From contig NZ_FOEQ01000017.1 in the NCBI RefSeq assembly GCF_900110655.1, forward strand, positions 1-64,000: a stretch of 64,000 nt of DNA, read 5' to 3'. The notes under the pieces are model-generated. The model had not been told where the DNA came from. It did not search any database and saw nothing but the letters and a program-made list of their open reading frames with translations. Of this stretch, positions 34,191 through 43,038 are shown one piece after another (the stretch's first letter is position 1; every line of letters starts with the position of its first letter). The stretch comes from Pseudomonas soli. GTDB taxonomy: Bacteria; Pseudomonadota; Gammaproteobacteria; Pseudomonadales; Pseudomonadaceae. The translations under genes and the position numbers were made by a program.

Positions 34191-36110
34191 TCAGACGCGG
34201 AACTGGCTGACCAGGGTCTGCAGGTGGCCACCCAGGCGCGCCAGCTCGACGCTGGAAGCGGCGGTCTCGTCGCTGGCCGCGGCGGTCTGCTCCGACACGT
34301 CGCGCACGTTGAGGATGCTGCGGCTGATCTCTTCGGCCACGGCGCTCTGCTGCTCGGCGGCGGCGGCGATCTGCTGGTTCATCGACTGGATGTTCGACAC
34401 CGTGCGGGTGATGCTTTCCAGCGAACCACCGGCCTTGCGCGCCAGCTCGACGCTGCTGTCGGTCAGGTTGCGGCTGCCGTTCATCACTTCGGCAACCTGC
34501 TGGGTGCCGTGCTGCAGGCTGGCGATCAGGCCTTCGATTTCCTCGGTGGACTGCTGGGTGCGCTGGGCCAGGCCACGCACCTCGTCGGCGACCACGGCGA
34601 AACCACGCCCGGCCTCACCGGCACGGGCGGCCTCGATGGCGGCGTTGAGCGCCAGCAGGTTGGTCTGTTCGGCCACCGACTTGATCACATCCATGACGCT
34701 GCCGATCTTCTGGCTTTCCTGCTGCAGCAGGGTCATGGCTTCGGTGGAACGGTGCACTTCGTGGGCCAGGCGCTCGATCTGGCTGATCGCTTCACCCACT
34801 ACCTTGTCGCCGACACGGGCTTCGTCGTCGGCGTTGGTCGCGGCGTGGGAGGCTTGTTCGGCGTTGCGCGCGACTTCCTGCACGGTGGCGGCCATCTCGT
34901 GCATGGCGGTGGCTACCTGGTCGGTCTCGACCTTCTGGCTGTTGGCGCCGGCGCTGGTCTGCTCGGTCACCGCCGACAGTTCTTCGGCGGCGCTGGCGAT
35001 CTGGGTGACGCCGTCGCGGATGCCGGTGATCAGGTCACGCAGGGTGGTGCCCATGCGTGCGATGCCTTGCTGCAGGGCGCCCAGTTCGTCGCGGCGGGTG
35101 ACGCGCAGTTGCTGGGTGAGGTCGCCGCTGGCAATGCGGTTGACCACGTCCATGGTCTCGCGCAGCGGACGGGTGATCTGACGGGTGATGATGAACGCGG
35201 CGAGCACGCCTACCAGCAGCGCCAGCAGGGTTGCGGTGGTTTGCAGGCTGCGGGCCTGGACGCTTTCGTCGTCACGGCGCTCGATCTGGATCTTGTACAG
35301 CTCGTCGCTGCGCTTGACGATATCGGCGCCCTGCACGGTCATTTCGGCACGGGCTACGCCAATGGCGGCAGTGGCGTCGCGGAACTGACGCACGGCATCA
35401 CGGTAGGCCAGAACGGCGCTTTCGAACTGCTGGATGCGCGAGGCTTCGGCCGGCAGCTGGCGCTTGAGGCTGTCGATTTCGCTGAGGGCGTTTTCCAGCT
35501 GGCGCAGGGCGGCCTGCTCGGCTTCGCTGGTCAGGTCGGCGATGTAGCTGCGCACGTCCAGGCGGACCTGCACCAGCTGCTGCTTGGCCTTGCTGATCAG
35601 CAGGTATTGGGCCAGGCGGCTGGCATCGCTTTCGCTGCTGGACAGCACGGCGCCGCTGATCGCTTCGATGGCGTCGTTGGCGCGGGCTGCGGCCTGGTTC
35701 ATCGAGTCGCGGGCGGTGAGGGTGGTCTTGTAGCCCTGGCGCATCTTCTCCAGCGAAACCCGGTACTCGCTGATGCTCTGGCCCTGCTCGCGCAGCAGCT
35801 TGAGGTTCTCGGGGCTCTTGAAGGTGTTGACCAGGTGCTGCTGCTGGCTGCCGAAGGCGTCGAGCTTGGCCTGGACGTTGGCTGCCGAGGCGTCGTCGCC
35901 GTTGGTCAGCATCCACTGCAGGCGGGCCACGCGCAGGTTGGTCAGGTCACTGTTGAGCTGGGTGATGTCGCTCATCCAGTTGCTGCGGTCGATAAGGCTG
36001 CCCAGGCTGTTCCAGCCGGTCAGGGCCAGCAGGCCGGTCAGGACCAGGACCAGGCCGAAGCCCAGGCCGAGTTTGAGGTTGACGCTGATATTGGCGAACC
36101 AACTGTTCAT
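34191..36110 (-). CDS. mcpS: Methyl-accepting chemotaxis protein with a helical bimodular sensor, McpS type
   Basis: 639-aa chemoreceptor. TM1 is at ~14-33, then a ~250-aa all-helical periplasmic domain of HBM type ('LTNLRVARLQWMLTNGDDAS' near the start). TM2 is near ~285-307, followed by HAMP and the signalling hairpin 'AEQTNLLALNAAIEAARAGE'. The neighbours ggt and ypfJ-pcaHG are those I recall around P. putida mcpS, whose product senses TCA-cycle acids such as malate and succinate. Ligand specificity is inferred from synteny and domain type. Confidence 0.85.
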   Translation of the reverse strand: MNSWFANISVNLKLGLGFGLVLVLTGLLALTGWNSLGSLIDRSNWMSDITQLNSDLTNLRVARLQWMLTNGDDASAANVQAKLDAFGSQQQHLVNTFKSPENLKLLREQGQSISEYRVSLEKMRQGYKTTLTARDSMNQAAARANDAIEAISGAVLSSSESDASRLAQYLLISKAKQQLVQVRLDVRSYIADLTSEAEQAALRQLENALSEIDSLKRQLPAEASRIQQFESAVLAYRDAVRQFRDATAAIGVARAEMTVQGADIVKRSDELYKIQIERRDDESVQARSLQTTATLLALLVGVLAAFIITRQITRPLRETMDVVNRIASGDLTQQLRVTRRDELGALQQGIARMGTTLRDLITGIRDGVTQIASAAEELSAVTEQTSAGANSQKVETDQVATAMHEMAATVQEVARNAEQASHAATNADDEARVGDKVVGEAISQIERLAHEVHRSTEAMTLLQQESQKIGSVMDVIKSVAEQTNLLALNAAIEAARAGEAGRGFAVVADEVRGLAQRTQQSTEEIEGLIASLQHGTQQVAEVMNGSRNLTDSSVELARKAGGSLESITRTVSNIQSMNQQIAAAAEQQSAVAEEISRSILNVRDVSEQTAAASDETAASSVELARLGGHLQTLVSQFRV

Positions 36111-36334
36111 GCACGCTCTCCCAGAGAATGATTTCGCTCACTTGATCTCAAAAGTTGGGCGTTGTTGTTGTCAGATAGCCCGCAGATTTGTGTAGGACTT
36201 ATCGGCAACGCTGGGAGAAGCTGAAACGCTTTTTCAGCAATTTTGTAACTTGTTGAATACGTTTACGTTTTTGATGTTGTCAATTGCGGGTCAGCGGACT
36301 CGCAGCAGGAGCCGGCTGACCGCCGATCGCTATT

Positions 36335-37219
36335 TCAGAGGCTACGCGCGCTGAAGGTATCGCACTGGTTCAGGTCGCCGCTGGAGAACCCGGCCTTGAA
36401 CCAGCGCATGCGCTGCTGGGAGGTGCCATGGGTGAACGAGTCGGGCACCACGCGGCCCTGACCCTGCTGTTGCAAACGGTCGTCGCCAATGGCGTTGGCG
36501 GCGTTCAACGCCTCCTCGACGTCACCCGGCTCCAGCCAGTTCAGACGCTTCTGCGCCTGGTAGGCCCAGACCCCGGCCAGGCAGTCGGCCTGCAGCTCCT
36601 GGCGCACCAGCAAGCCATTGTCGCCCTCCATGCGCTGGCCACTGCGGCGCGCCGCATCGACTTTGGCCGAGACGCCCAGCAGGGTCTGCACATGGTGGCC
36701 GATCTCGTGGGCGATCACATAGGCCTGGGCGAAGTCGCCGGCGGCCTTGAAGCGGGTTTCCATTTCGCGGAAGAAGGTCATGTCCAGGTACACGCGCTGG
36801 TCGCCGGGGCAATAGAACGGCCCGACCGCCGAGGAGGCGAAGCCGCACGCAGAGTTGACCTGGCCGCTGAACAGCACCAGCTTGGGGTCGCGGTACTGTT
36901 TGCCGGCCTGGGCGAACAGTGCCTTCCAGGTGTCCTCCGTGTCGCCGAGGATCGAGGCGACGAATTCGGCCTGCTCGTCGTTGGCCGGCGGTGCCTTGCC
37001 GTCGACGTTGGCAGGGGCGGTCTGTTGCTGCTCCATCTGCCCAGCCAGTTGGCCGAGGATCTGCAGTGGGTCCTGCCCGGTAAGCCAGCCGATGCCGACG
37101 ATCAGCAGGATGGCGCCGAGCCCCAGGCCCTTGCCGCCGCCGAAGCGCATGCCGCCGCCACCCCCTTCGCCGCGGGCATCGACCACGTTGTCGCTGCGTC
37201 GGCCTTTTCGCCATTCCAT
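36335..37219 (-). CDS. ypfJ: YpfJ-like neutral zinc metallopeptidase
   Basis: 294-aa protein. A Gly-rich N-terminus is followed by a single membrane helix ('GLGAILLIVGIGWLTG', ~residues 33-48), then a zinc-metallopeptidase domain with HEIGHH (~170-175) as the metal site and 'QELQADCLAGVWAY' carrying the third ligand. 'NSACGFASSAVGPFYCPGDQ' is also typical of the family. Probably anchored in the inner membrane with the catalytic domain in the periplasm. Substrate unknown. Divergent from pcaH. Confidence 0.92.
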   Translation of the reverse strand: MEWRKGRRSDNVVDARGEGGGGGMRFGGGKGLGLGAILLIVGIGWLTGQDPLQILGQLAGQMEQQQTAPANVDGKAPPANDEQAEFVASILGDTEDTWKALFAQAGKQYRDPKLVLFSGQVNSACGFASSAVGPFYCPGDQRVYLDMTFFREMETRFKAAGDFAQAYVIAHEIGHHVQTLLGVSAKVDAARRSGQRMEGDNGLLVRQELQADCLAGVWAYQAQKRLNWLEPGDVEEALNAANAIGDDRLQQQGQGRVVPDSFTHGTSQQRMRWFKAGFSSGDLNQCDTFSARSL

Positions 37220-37296
37220 GTAGAGCTCTCCGGTTGCTGAAACATGAAGTCCAAGATTAGTTCAGTGCAGACCGAGGTGTATCCCCGACCGCTGAC

Positions 37297-37316
37297 GCAT
37301 AACCAAATGGTTATGC
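37297..37316 (+). promoter_or_regulatory. PcaQ-like LysR operator upstream of pcaHG
   Basis: A 20-bp palindrome, GCATAACCAAATGGTTATGC, about 100 bp before pcaH. It fits ATAACC-N4-GGTTA(T/A), close to the motif described for PcaQ, the LysR-type activator of protocatechuate genes. PcaQ itself is not in the window. Confidence 0.6.
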
Positions 37317-37418
37317 CTGGGACCGCTGAATTCAATATTCATCCCGTCGCACCTGCCGGAAACTGCAAGTCCGCCTGCCACGCCCAGGCGTTCGATAATT
37401 CCAAGAGAGGAAACCGGC

Positions 37419-38138
37419 ATGCCCGCCCAGGACACCAGCCGCTTCGTGATCCGTGATCGCAACTGGCACCCCAAGGCCTTCACCCCCGACTACAAGACCT
37501 CGGTGGCGCGCTCCCCGCGCCAGGCGCTGGTCAGCATCCCGCAGTCGATCAGCGAAAGCACCGGCCCGGACTTTTCCCACCTGCGCTTCGGCGAGCACGA
37601 CCATGACCTGCTGCTCAACTTCAACCAGGGCGGCCTGCCCATCGGCGAGCGCATCATCGTTGCCGGACGGGTGGTCGACCAGTATGGCAAGCCGGTGCCC
37701 AACACCCTGGTGGAAATGTGGCAGGCCAATGCCGGTGGCCGTTACCGGCACAAGAACGACCGCTACCTGGCACCGCTGGACCCGAACTTCGGCGGTGTCG
37801 GCCGCTGCCTGACCGACCGCGACGGCTACTACAGCTTCCGCACCATCAAGCCCGGCCCGTACCCCTGGCGCAACGGCCCCAACGACTGGCGTCCGGCGCA
37901 TATCCACTTCTCCATCAGCGGCCCGTCGATCGCCACCAAGCTGATCACCCAGTTGTACTTCGAGGGCGACCCGCTGATCCCGTTGTGCCCGATCGTCAAG
38001 TCGATCGCCAACCCGGATGCCGTCGAGCGGCTGATCGCCAGGCTCGACATGAGCCACGCCAACCCCATGGATTGCCTGGCCTACCGCTTCGACATCGTCC
38101 TGCGCGGCCAGCGCCAGACCCACTTCGAAAACCGCTGA
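37419..38138 (+). CDS. pcaH: Protocatechuate 3,4-dioxygenase beta subunit
   Basis: 239-aa iron-bearing subunit of the intradiol dioxygenase that opens the protocatechuate ring to beta-carboxymuconate. 'RVVDQYGKPVPNTLVEMWQA', 'NDRYLAPLDPNFGGVGRCLT' and 'WRPAHIHFSISGPSIATKLI' contain the Tyr and His iron ligands. GAGAGGAAACC precedes the ATG. pcaG follows after 11 bp. A PcaQ-like operator lies upstream. Confidence 0.98.
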   Translation: MPAQDTSRFVIRDRNWHPKAFTPDYKTSVARSPRQALVSIPQSISESTGPDFSHLRFGEHDHDLLLNFNQGGLPIGERIIVAGRVVDQYGKPVPNTLVEMWQANAGGRYRHKNDRYLAPLDPNFGGVGRCLTDRDGYYSFRTIKPGPYPWRNGPNDWRPAHIHFSISGPSIATKLITQLYFEGDPLIPLCPIVKSIANPDAVERLIARLDMSHANPMDCLAYRFDIVLRGQRQTHFENR

Positions 38139-38149
38139 GGAGCCCCGTC

Positions 38150-38755
38150 ATGCCTATCGAACTGCTGCCGGAAACCCCTTCGCAGACCGCCGGCCCCTAT
38201 GTGCATATCGGCCTTGCCCTGGAAGCGGCCGGCAACCCGACCCGTGACCATGAAATCTGCAACCGCCTGGCCCGGCCCGATGCACCGGGCGAGCACATAT
38301 TGCTGATCGGCCAGGTGTACGACGGCAATGGCCACCTGGTGCGCGACTCGTTCCTGGAGGTGTGGCAGGCGGACGCCGAGGGCCGCTATCAGGACGAGTA
38401 CCACCTCGAGAACGCCTTCAACAGCTTTGGCCGCACCGCGACCACCTTCGATGCCGGCGAGTGGACCCTGCACACGGTCAAGCCGGGGGTGGTGAACAAC
38501 GCCGCGGGCGTGCCGATGGCGCCGCACATCAACCTCAGCCTGTTTGCCCGGGGCATCAATATCCACCTGCATACCCGGCTGTATTTCGATGACGAAGCCG
38601 AGGCGAACGCCAGGTGCCCGGTGCTGAACCTGATCGAACAGCCGCAGCGGCGCGAGACCTTGATTGCCAGGCGCTGCGAAGTGGACGGCAAGACGGCGTA
38701 CCGCTTCGACATTCGTATCCAGGGCGACGGGGAGACAGTGTTCTTCGACTTCTGA
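38150..38755 (+). CDS. pcaG: Protocatechuate 3,4-dioxygenase alpha subunit
   Basis: 201-aa partner of PcaH, required for the active alpha-beta complex. 'ETPSQTAGPYVHIGLALEAA' at the N-terminus and 'DSFLEVWQADAEGRYQDEY' are typical of PcaG. The ATG at 38150 has GAGGAG upstream and gives the usual ~200-aa length. A longer open frame runs upstream through pcaH in another frame and is not real. An inverted repeat follows the stop. Confidence 0.97.
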   Translation: MPIELLPETPSQTAGPYVHIGLALEAAGNPTRDHEICNRLARPDAPGEHILLIGQVYDGNGHLVRDSFLEVWQADAEGRYQDEYHLENAFNSFGRTATTFDAGEWTLHTVKPGVVNNAAGVPMAPHINLSLFARGINIHLHTRLYFDDEAEANARCPVLNLIEQPQRRETLIARRCEVDGKTAYRFDIRIQGDGETVFFDF

Positions 38756-38765
38756 CGCCCCCGGT

Positions 38766-38798
38766 CGGCAAGCCCGGCAACACTGGCAGGGCTTGCCG
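38766..38798 (+). terminator. Hairpin after pcaHG
   Basis: CGGCAAGCCC (38766-38775) pairs with GGGCTTGCCG (38789-38798) directly past pcaG. There is no strong T-run, but the position fits the operon end. Confidence 0.6.
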
Positions 38799-38994
38799 CT
38801 TGTACTAATGAGTTACGACTAATCCTTTTGTGGCGCATCCCTGCGCGCGTCGTCAAGCCACTGAAATTCTTCTTGTTTTCCGGCCCTCATTGCCCCTGCC
38901 ACAGGTACTAACACCAAGTTGTGAGCTACCCGATTCGGCGCCATGCGCTTTCACTGCTGTTGTGAGCAAAACACTTAGCAGCGGGAGTCCTTCC

Positions 38995-40548
38995 ATGAAC
39001 ACTCAAGCGTGGATCAAGGCGGCAACGGCGCTGACGATGGCCGTGAGTCTGGGCCTTGCCGGTTGCAGCAGCGGCGGCGGCGGGCATCACAGCGAGGTCG
39101 ATGGTTCGTCGTCCGACGGCGGCGCGGGTGCCGGAGCCGGTGGCGGCGGGGGCGATGGCACGGGCGGCAGTGGTGGAGGCGGTAGCGGTGGCACCACGTC
39201 CCCGGGTGATGGCAGCGCCGGTACCGGTGGCGGCGGCGGCGGTGGAGGCACTGGCGGCGGCAGCACGCCTGGTGGCGGTGACGGCGGCACGGGCGGTGGT
39301 AGCACACCCACCGCGCTGGTCACCGGCCAGGTGGTCGATCAATTGGGCAATACTGTGTCCGGGGTCGGTGACGGCGTGAGCAATCTCGGCCAGGTGATCG
39401 GTGCGCTGCCCATTGCCGGCAATACCTCGTTGAGCGGTGGCGTGGGCACGCTGGTGTCCTCCGCCGGCAACGCCGTGAACAGCGTCGGCGGTGGCCTGAG
39501 CGAGGGCCTGGGGCAATTGGGTACCGGCAACAATGCCGTGGGCACCACGGTCGGCGTGGTCGGTGCGGCCACCGCCGACCTGGGCGGCGGCGTCTCCGGC
39601 CTTGGCCAGGGCGTGGCCGGGCTGGCCAGCAACGGGCCGGTCGAGCAGGTGCCGGTGGTCAACCAACTGGTTGCCGGGGCCGGTCAAGGCGTCGACCGGG
39701 TCGGCCAGGCGGTGACCATGCTCGGCGACACCCTGTCGCCGGTCGGCACCAGCGGCCCGCTCGCCGGGGCGACCCAAGGCGTGAGCGATGCCTTGGTGCC
39801 GGTGGTCTCGCTGGTGGAAAACACGGCGGCCAATGCCACGCGGCAGACCGGGCTCGCCGGGCCGCTGAACCAGGCGCTGAACCAGACCGGTGGTGCCTTG
39901 AACCAGGCCGGCCAGCAACTGGCGGGGGCCGGCAACGGCAACCCCTTGAGCAACACGCTCGGCCAGGCGGTGGCCAATACCGGCACCACGGTCAGCACGG
40001 CGAGCGGGCTGGCCCCTGCCACCGGAGGCCCACGCAGCGGCCTGCTGGAAACCGTCGGCGGCGTGGTGGCCGGTGCCGGCAATGGGCTGACGGCGAGCAC
40101 CACCAGCCCGACCGTGAGTGGTATTGGCGGCACTTCGGTGCAGACGGGCAATACCGTCGCCAGCCTGGGCACTGTGCTCGGTGGCAACGGCGTGGCCAAC
40201 AGCGTTGCCGGGGCGCCGGTCGCGGCGTTGACCCAGCAGGTGGGCAGCGGCCTCAACCCGGTGGTCACTGGTGTCTCCAGCGTGACACAGCAAGTTGGCG
40301 CCAGCACCGGCGTCGGCGCCCCCGTGGCGGGGCTGTTGAACCAGGTCGGTGGCGCGGTGGGCTCTGCCGGCACGCAGCTGGCCGGTACCACAGGCAACCC
40401 GGTTGTCAGCCAGGTTGGCGCGACGGTGACCGCGGTCGGTACAACGCTCGGCCAGCCGGGCACCTTGGTCAACGGCGGCGCGCCCGCCGGTGGTCTTGGT
40501 GGTGCGCTCAATGGTGTGTCAGGGGCTCTGGCAGGCGGGCAGCGCTGA
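38995..40548 (+). CDS. Glycine-rich repetitive lipoprotein
   Basis: 517-aa predicted lipoprotein. The signal peptide ends in LAGC, so C24 is the lipidated residue, and Ser at +2 favours the outer membrane. Residues ~26-100 are nearly all Gly, Ser, Asp and Thr. The rest is a long series of degenerate repeats of the type 'G..V...G..L....' built from Gly, Ala, Val, Asn and Thr, without Cys and with very few aromatics. Such proteins are often auto-named collagen-like, but no regular GXY triplets dominate. The ATG follows GGGAG. A TpsB-type transporter gene lies 91 bp downstream, which suggests export to the surface. Confidence 0.8.
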   Translation: MNTQAWIKAATALTMAVSLGLAGCSSGGGGHHSEVDGSSSDGGAGAGAGGGGGDGTGGSGGGGSGGTTSPGDGSAGTGGGGGGGGTGGGSTPGGGDGGTGGGSTPTALVTGQVVDQLGNTVSGVGDGVSNLGQVIGALPIAGNTSLSGGVGTLVSSAGNAVNSVGGGLSEGLGQLGTGNNAVGTTVGVVGAATADLGGGVSGLGQGVAGLASNGPVEQVPVVNQLVAGAGQGVDRVGQAVTMLGDTLSPVGTSGPLAGATQGVSDALVPVVSLVENTAANATRQTGLAGPLNQALNQTGGALNQAGQQLAGAGNGNPLSNTLGQAVANTGTTVSTASGLAPATGGPRSGLLETVGGVVAGAGNGLTASTTSPTVSGIGGTSVQTGNTVASLGTVLGGNGVANSVAGAPVAALTQQVGSGLNPVVTGVSSVTQQVGASTGVGAPVAGLLNQVGGAVGSAGTQLAGTTGNPVVSQVGATVTAVGTTLGQPGTLVNGGAPAGGLGGALNGVSGALAGGQR

Positions 40549-40639
40549 CGCCACGGGCTACGCTCAAGGTGAGTGAGACCGACCGGCGCGCCGTTCGCCG
40601 GTCGGTCACCCCGCAACTCGTGGATCATGGAGTGTCCGA

Positions 40640-42310
40640 ATGCGCCGATTGCTGCTGACGATGCTGGGCCTGTCCGCAGCCTGCCTGGCCCGGGGCGAAC
40701 CCCTGCCGAGCTTCCTCAACAGCAACGAGACCGAACGCCGCCTGCCCACGCCCAACCTGCCGGTGGATGCCTACCGGCCCGACCAGCCCGGCTTGCGCGT
40801 GCCCAGCGTGGACACCACGCGGCAACCACCGTTGCTGATGAACACCCGGGTGGCGGTGCGCAAGGTGCGTTTCGAAGGCGGCACCGTCTACCCCCTGAGC
40901 GACCTGCGCGAGCATTACCAGCCGGTGATCGGGCGCGAGGTCACGCTCGCCGAGCTGATCGAGATCACCCGCCGCCTGACCCAACGCTACCAGCAGGACG
41001 GTTACCTGCTGTCATACGCCTACCTGCCGCCCCAGGACTTCGCCGATGGCCGGGTGCGGGTGGTGCTGGTGGAAGGCTACATCCACGACTATCACATCGA
41101 GGGCGACATTGGCGCGGCGCGGGCCTACCTGGTGCAACTGCTGGACCGGCTCAAGGCCGAGCGTCCGCTGACCCGCGAAAGCTTCGAGCGCTATACCAGC
41201 CTGGCCGGGCGCATCCCCGGGGTGACGTTCCAGGCCCAGGTGCCGCCGCCGGCGACCACCGACGGCGCGACCCGCCTGCTCGCCCAGGTTTCGCGCAAGC
41301 CGGTCACCACCACCTTGAGCCTCAACGACGGCAGCCGCGACGACCTGCAGGCACTGCTGGGTGCCAGCAGCAACGCGCAGACCCGCTTTGCCGAACAGTT
41401 GAGCGCCAGCGTGCTGGTACCGCCTGGCGAGGACAAGGAGCATTACTACCGCCTCGACTACAGCCAGTTCCTCGATGCCGAAGGCTCGAAGCTGTTGTTG
41501 TCGGCTTCGCGCTACCGCAGCGACCCTAAGGCGCGTATTCGTCTGGACAACGGCATCGACCTGACCCAGCACCGCGAGAACGAACGCTACTCGGTGGGCA
41601 TCAGCCAATCGCTGATCGCCTCGCCCAGTGAATGGCTAGAGGTGGTCGGGCGCTTCTACGTGGTCAACGACCGCATCGATTACCAGGTGGTGGGTTTCCC
41701 CCTGCGCCTGGACAGCGAGACCGATATCCGCGCTCTGTCCTTCGAAGGCGACTGGCGCAAGGCTGATGCGCGCCGCCTGCGTATCCTCAGTGCCGGGGTC
41801 TATCAGGGGCTCGACCGCCTTGGCGCCAACACCAATGCCGACTACGACCTGGACTTCCTGCGCCTGCGGGTCTCGGGCGTGCAGAGCGACAACTTCAGCG
41901 ACAACTGGCAGGGCGTGGCATCGGCGGCGGCCTACTGGAGCAACGACAGCCTGCCCGACAGCGAGCGGGCGGTGTTCGGCGGGCAGAACTTCGGGCGCGG
42001 CTACCCCAGCGACCAGGGCTCCGGAGACAAGGGCTGGGGGTTGGCCTACGAGCTCAACTACAGCTTCCGGCGCGACGCTGGCTGGCTCAAGGTCGTGCAG
42101 CCGTACGTGGCGCTCGACACCGCGCGGGCCTGGTTCAACGCGCTGGACGTGCGCGACTCGAAGATGTCGTCGGCGGCGCTGGGGCTGCGCTTTGGCGATA
42201 TGCGCTACTACAACATTGCGCTGGAGGTGGCCAAGCCGATGTCGGACATGGCGCTGGACAGCTTCAACCGGCGGCCACGGCTGAACCTGAGTTTCAGTTA
42301 TCAATTGTAA
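40640..42310 (+). CDS. ShlB/FhaC/HecB-family outer-membrane transporter (TpsB)
   Basis: 556-aa outer-membrane protein. It has a signal peptide (~1-19), a Pro-rich linker and POTRA-type domain(s) ('VRKVRFEGGTVYPLSDLREH', 'RYQQDGYLLSYAYLPPQDFA', 'VEGYIHDYHIEGDI'). A 16-strand-type barrel follows, with the conserved 'FGRGYPSDQGSGDKGWGLAY' motif near residue 455 and a C-terminus ending in SYQL. It is the transport half of a two-partner secretion system. No TpsA exoprotein gene is adjacent; the only neighbour on the strand is the repetitive lipoprotein. Confidence 0.9.
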   Translation: MRRLLLTMLGLSAACLARGEPLPSFLNSNETERRLPTPNLPVDAYRPDQPGLRVPSVDTTRQPPLLMNTRVAVRKVRFEGGTVYPLSDLREHYQPVIGREVTLAELIEITRRLTQRYQQDGYLLSYAYLPPQDFADGRVRVVLVEGYIHDYHIEGDIGAARAYLVQLLDRLKAERPLTRESFERYTSLAGRIPGVTFQAQVPPPATTDGATRLLAQVSRKPVTTTLSLNDGSRDDLQALLGASSNAQTRFAEQLSASVLVPPGEDKEHYYRLDYSQFLDAEGSKLLLSASRYRSDPKARIRLDNGIDLTQHRENERYSVGISQSLIASPSEWLEVVGRFYVVNDRIDYQVVGFPLRLDSETDIRALSFEGDWRKADARRLRILSAGVYQGLDRLGANTNADYDLDFLRLRVSGVQSDNFSDNWQGVASAAAYWSNDSLPDSERAVFGGQNFGRGYPSDQGSGDKGWGLAYELNYSFRRDAGWLKVVQPYVALDTARAWFNALDVRDSKMSSAALGLRFGDMRYYNIALEVAKPMSDMALDSFNRRPRLNLSFSYQL

Positions 42311-42325
42311 GGGGGCCGTGCCCCT

Positions 42326-42364
42326 CATCGCCGGCAAGCCGGCGATGCGCCGCGTCAGCGGCGC
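42326..42364. repeat. REP hairpins between convergent genes
   Basis: CATCGCCGGC-AA-GCCGGCGATG (42326-42347) followed by GCGCCGC-GTCA-GCGGCGC (42347-42364). P. putida REP type; a likely bidirectional terminator. Confidence 0.75.
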
Positions 42365-42400
42365 CTTCTGTAAGGGCGTTGTACGGTGCCGACTCCGGCG

Positions 42401-42808
42401 TTATTTCACCGCCTGCATCAACGGTTTGGGAAACAGGTTCTCCAGCGTCTCGAGCAAGCGGGCGTGATAGATCGGCTTGCGAAACAGGTCGAGTACCTGC
42501 AGCCGCAACAGGTCGCTGACGTCGTCCATGTCGGCATGCCCGGACATGACGATTACCGGCAAGTGCTGGCGGGCGGTGTGGTCACGTAGGCGCTGGACCA
42601 GGCCCAGGCCGCTCTCCTCGGGCATGCGCAGGTCGGTGATCACCAGGGCCACATCGGGATGGCGGGTCAGCTGTTGCAAGGCAGACCTGACCGAAGTGGC
42701 GGTGTGACAACAGAAACCTTCGTTTTCCAGCAGCTCGGCCAGCTCCAGCAAGGCCTCCTCCTCGTCGTCCACCAGCAGGATCTGTTGACGCAAGGAAGAG
42801 GTCGGCAT
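42401..42808 (-). CDS. Receiver-only response regulator next to flp
   Basis: 135-aa single receiver domain. The acidic pair is D14/D15, the phosphorylation site D59 ('LVITDLRMPEESG'), the conserved Ser in 'VIVMSGHAD', and Lys in 'DLFRKPI' (~111). There is no output domain. It lies 47 bp downstream of flp on the same strand, so it may be co-expressed with the pilin and take part in PprA signalling; this is inferred. The ATG follows GGAG. Confidence 0.9.
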   Translation of the reverse strand: MPTSSLRQQILLVDDEEEALLELAELLENEGFCCHTATSVRSALQQLTRHPDVALVITDLRMPEESGLGLVQRLRDHTARQHLPVIVMSGHADMDDVSDLLRLQVLDLFRKPIYHARLLETLENLFPKPLMQAVK

Positions 42809-42855
42809 GCTTGGCTCCGGGCGGTTGGACTACACGTCTCGCTGGCGCGGTGCGG

Positions 42856-43038
42856 TCACTGGGTGATCGCGGTCTGGATCTTGGTCATGATCTCCGACAC
42901 TTCGCCCGAAATGGGGGTGACGAAGCCAGCCAGCACCACCGCGACCATGGCCGCGATCACCGCGTATTCGATACCGGAGGCGCCATCCTTGCGCAGGAGG
43001 AAGGTCTTCACGTGGAGGAGGATCTGTTGCAGCAGCAT
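42856..43038 (-). CDS. flp: Flp family type IVb pilin
   Basis: 60-aa prepilin. A short basic leader is cleaved at the G/IEYAVIAAM junction (leader ends 'RKDGASG'), with the conserved Glu-Tyr of Flp pilins followed by a hydrophobic helix 'AVIAAMVAVVLAGFV'. AAGGAG lies before the ATG at 43038; the longer upstream frame is not used. It is divergent from the rcpC-tad operon and is probably processed by the prepilin peptidase at 51747-52217. Confidence 0.94.
   Translation of the reverse strand: MLLQQILLHVKTFLLRKDGASGIEYAVIAAMVAVVLAGFVTPISGEVSEIMTKIQTAITQ

Noticed and set aside
34224..36131. 635-codon open frame antisense to mcpS
   Set aside because: Glycine- and alanine-rich shadow of a chemoreceptor gene with clear domains on the minus strand.
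37718..38149. Extended frame upstream of pcaG running through pcaH
   Set aside because: It is out of frame with pcaH, and pcaG has a clear start with GAGGAG at 38150 giving normal length.
38926..40293. 455-codon antisense frame over the repetitive lipoprotein, and short DNA repeats that could suggest a CRISPR array
   Set aside because: The repeats are degenerate, coding and of uneven spacing, without unique spacers. The plus-strand frame has a lipobox and a good ribosome-binding site.
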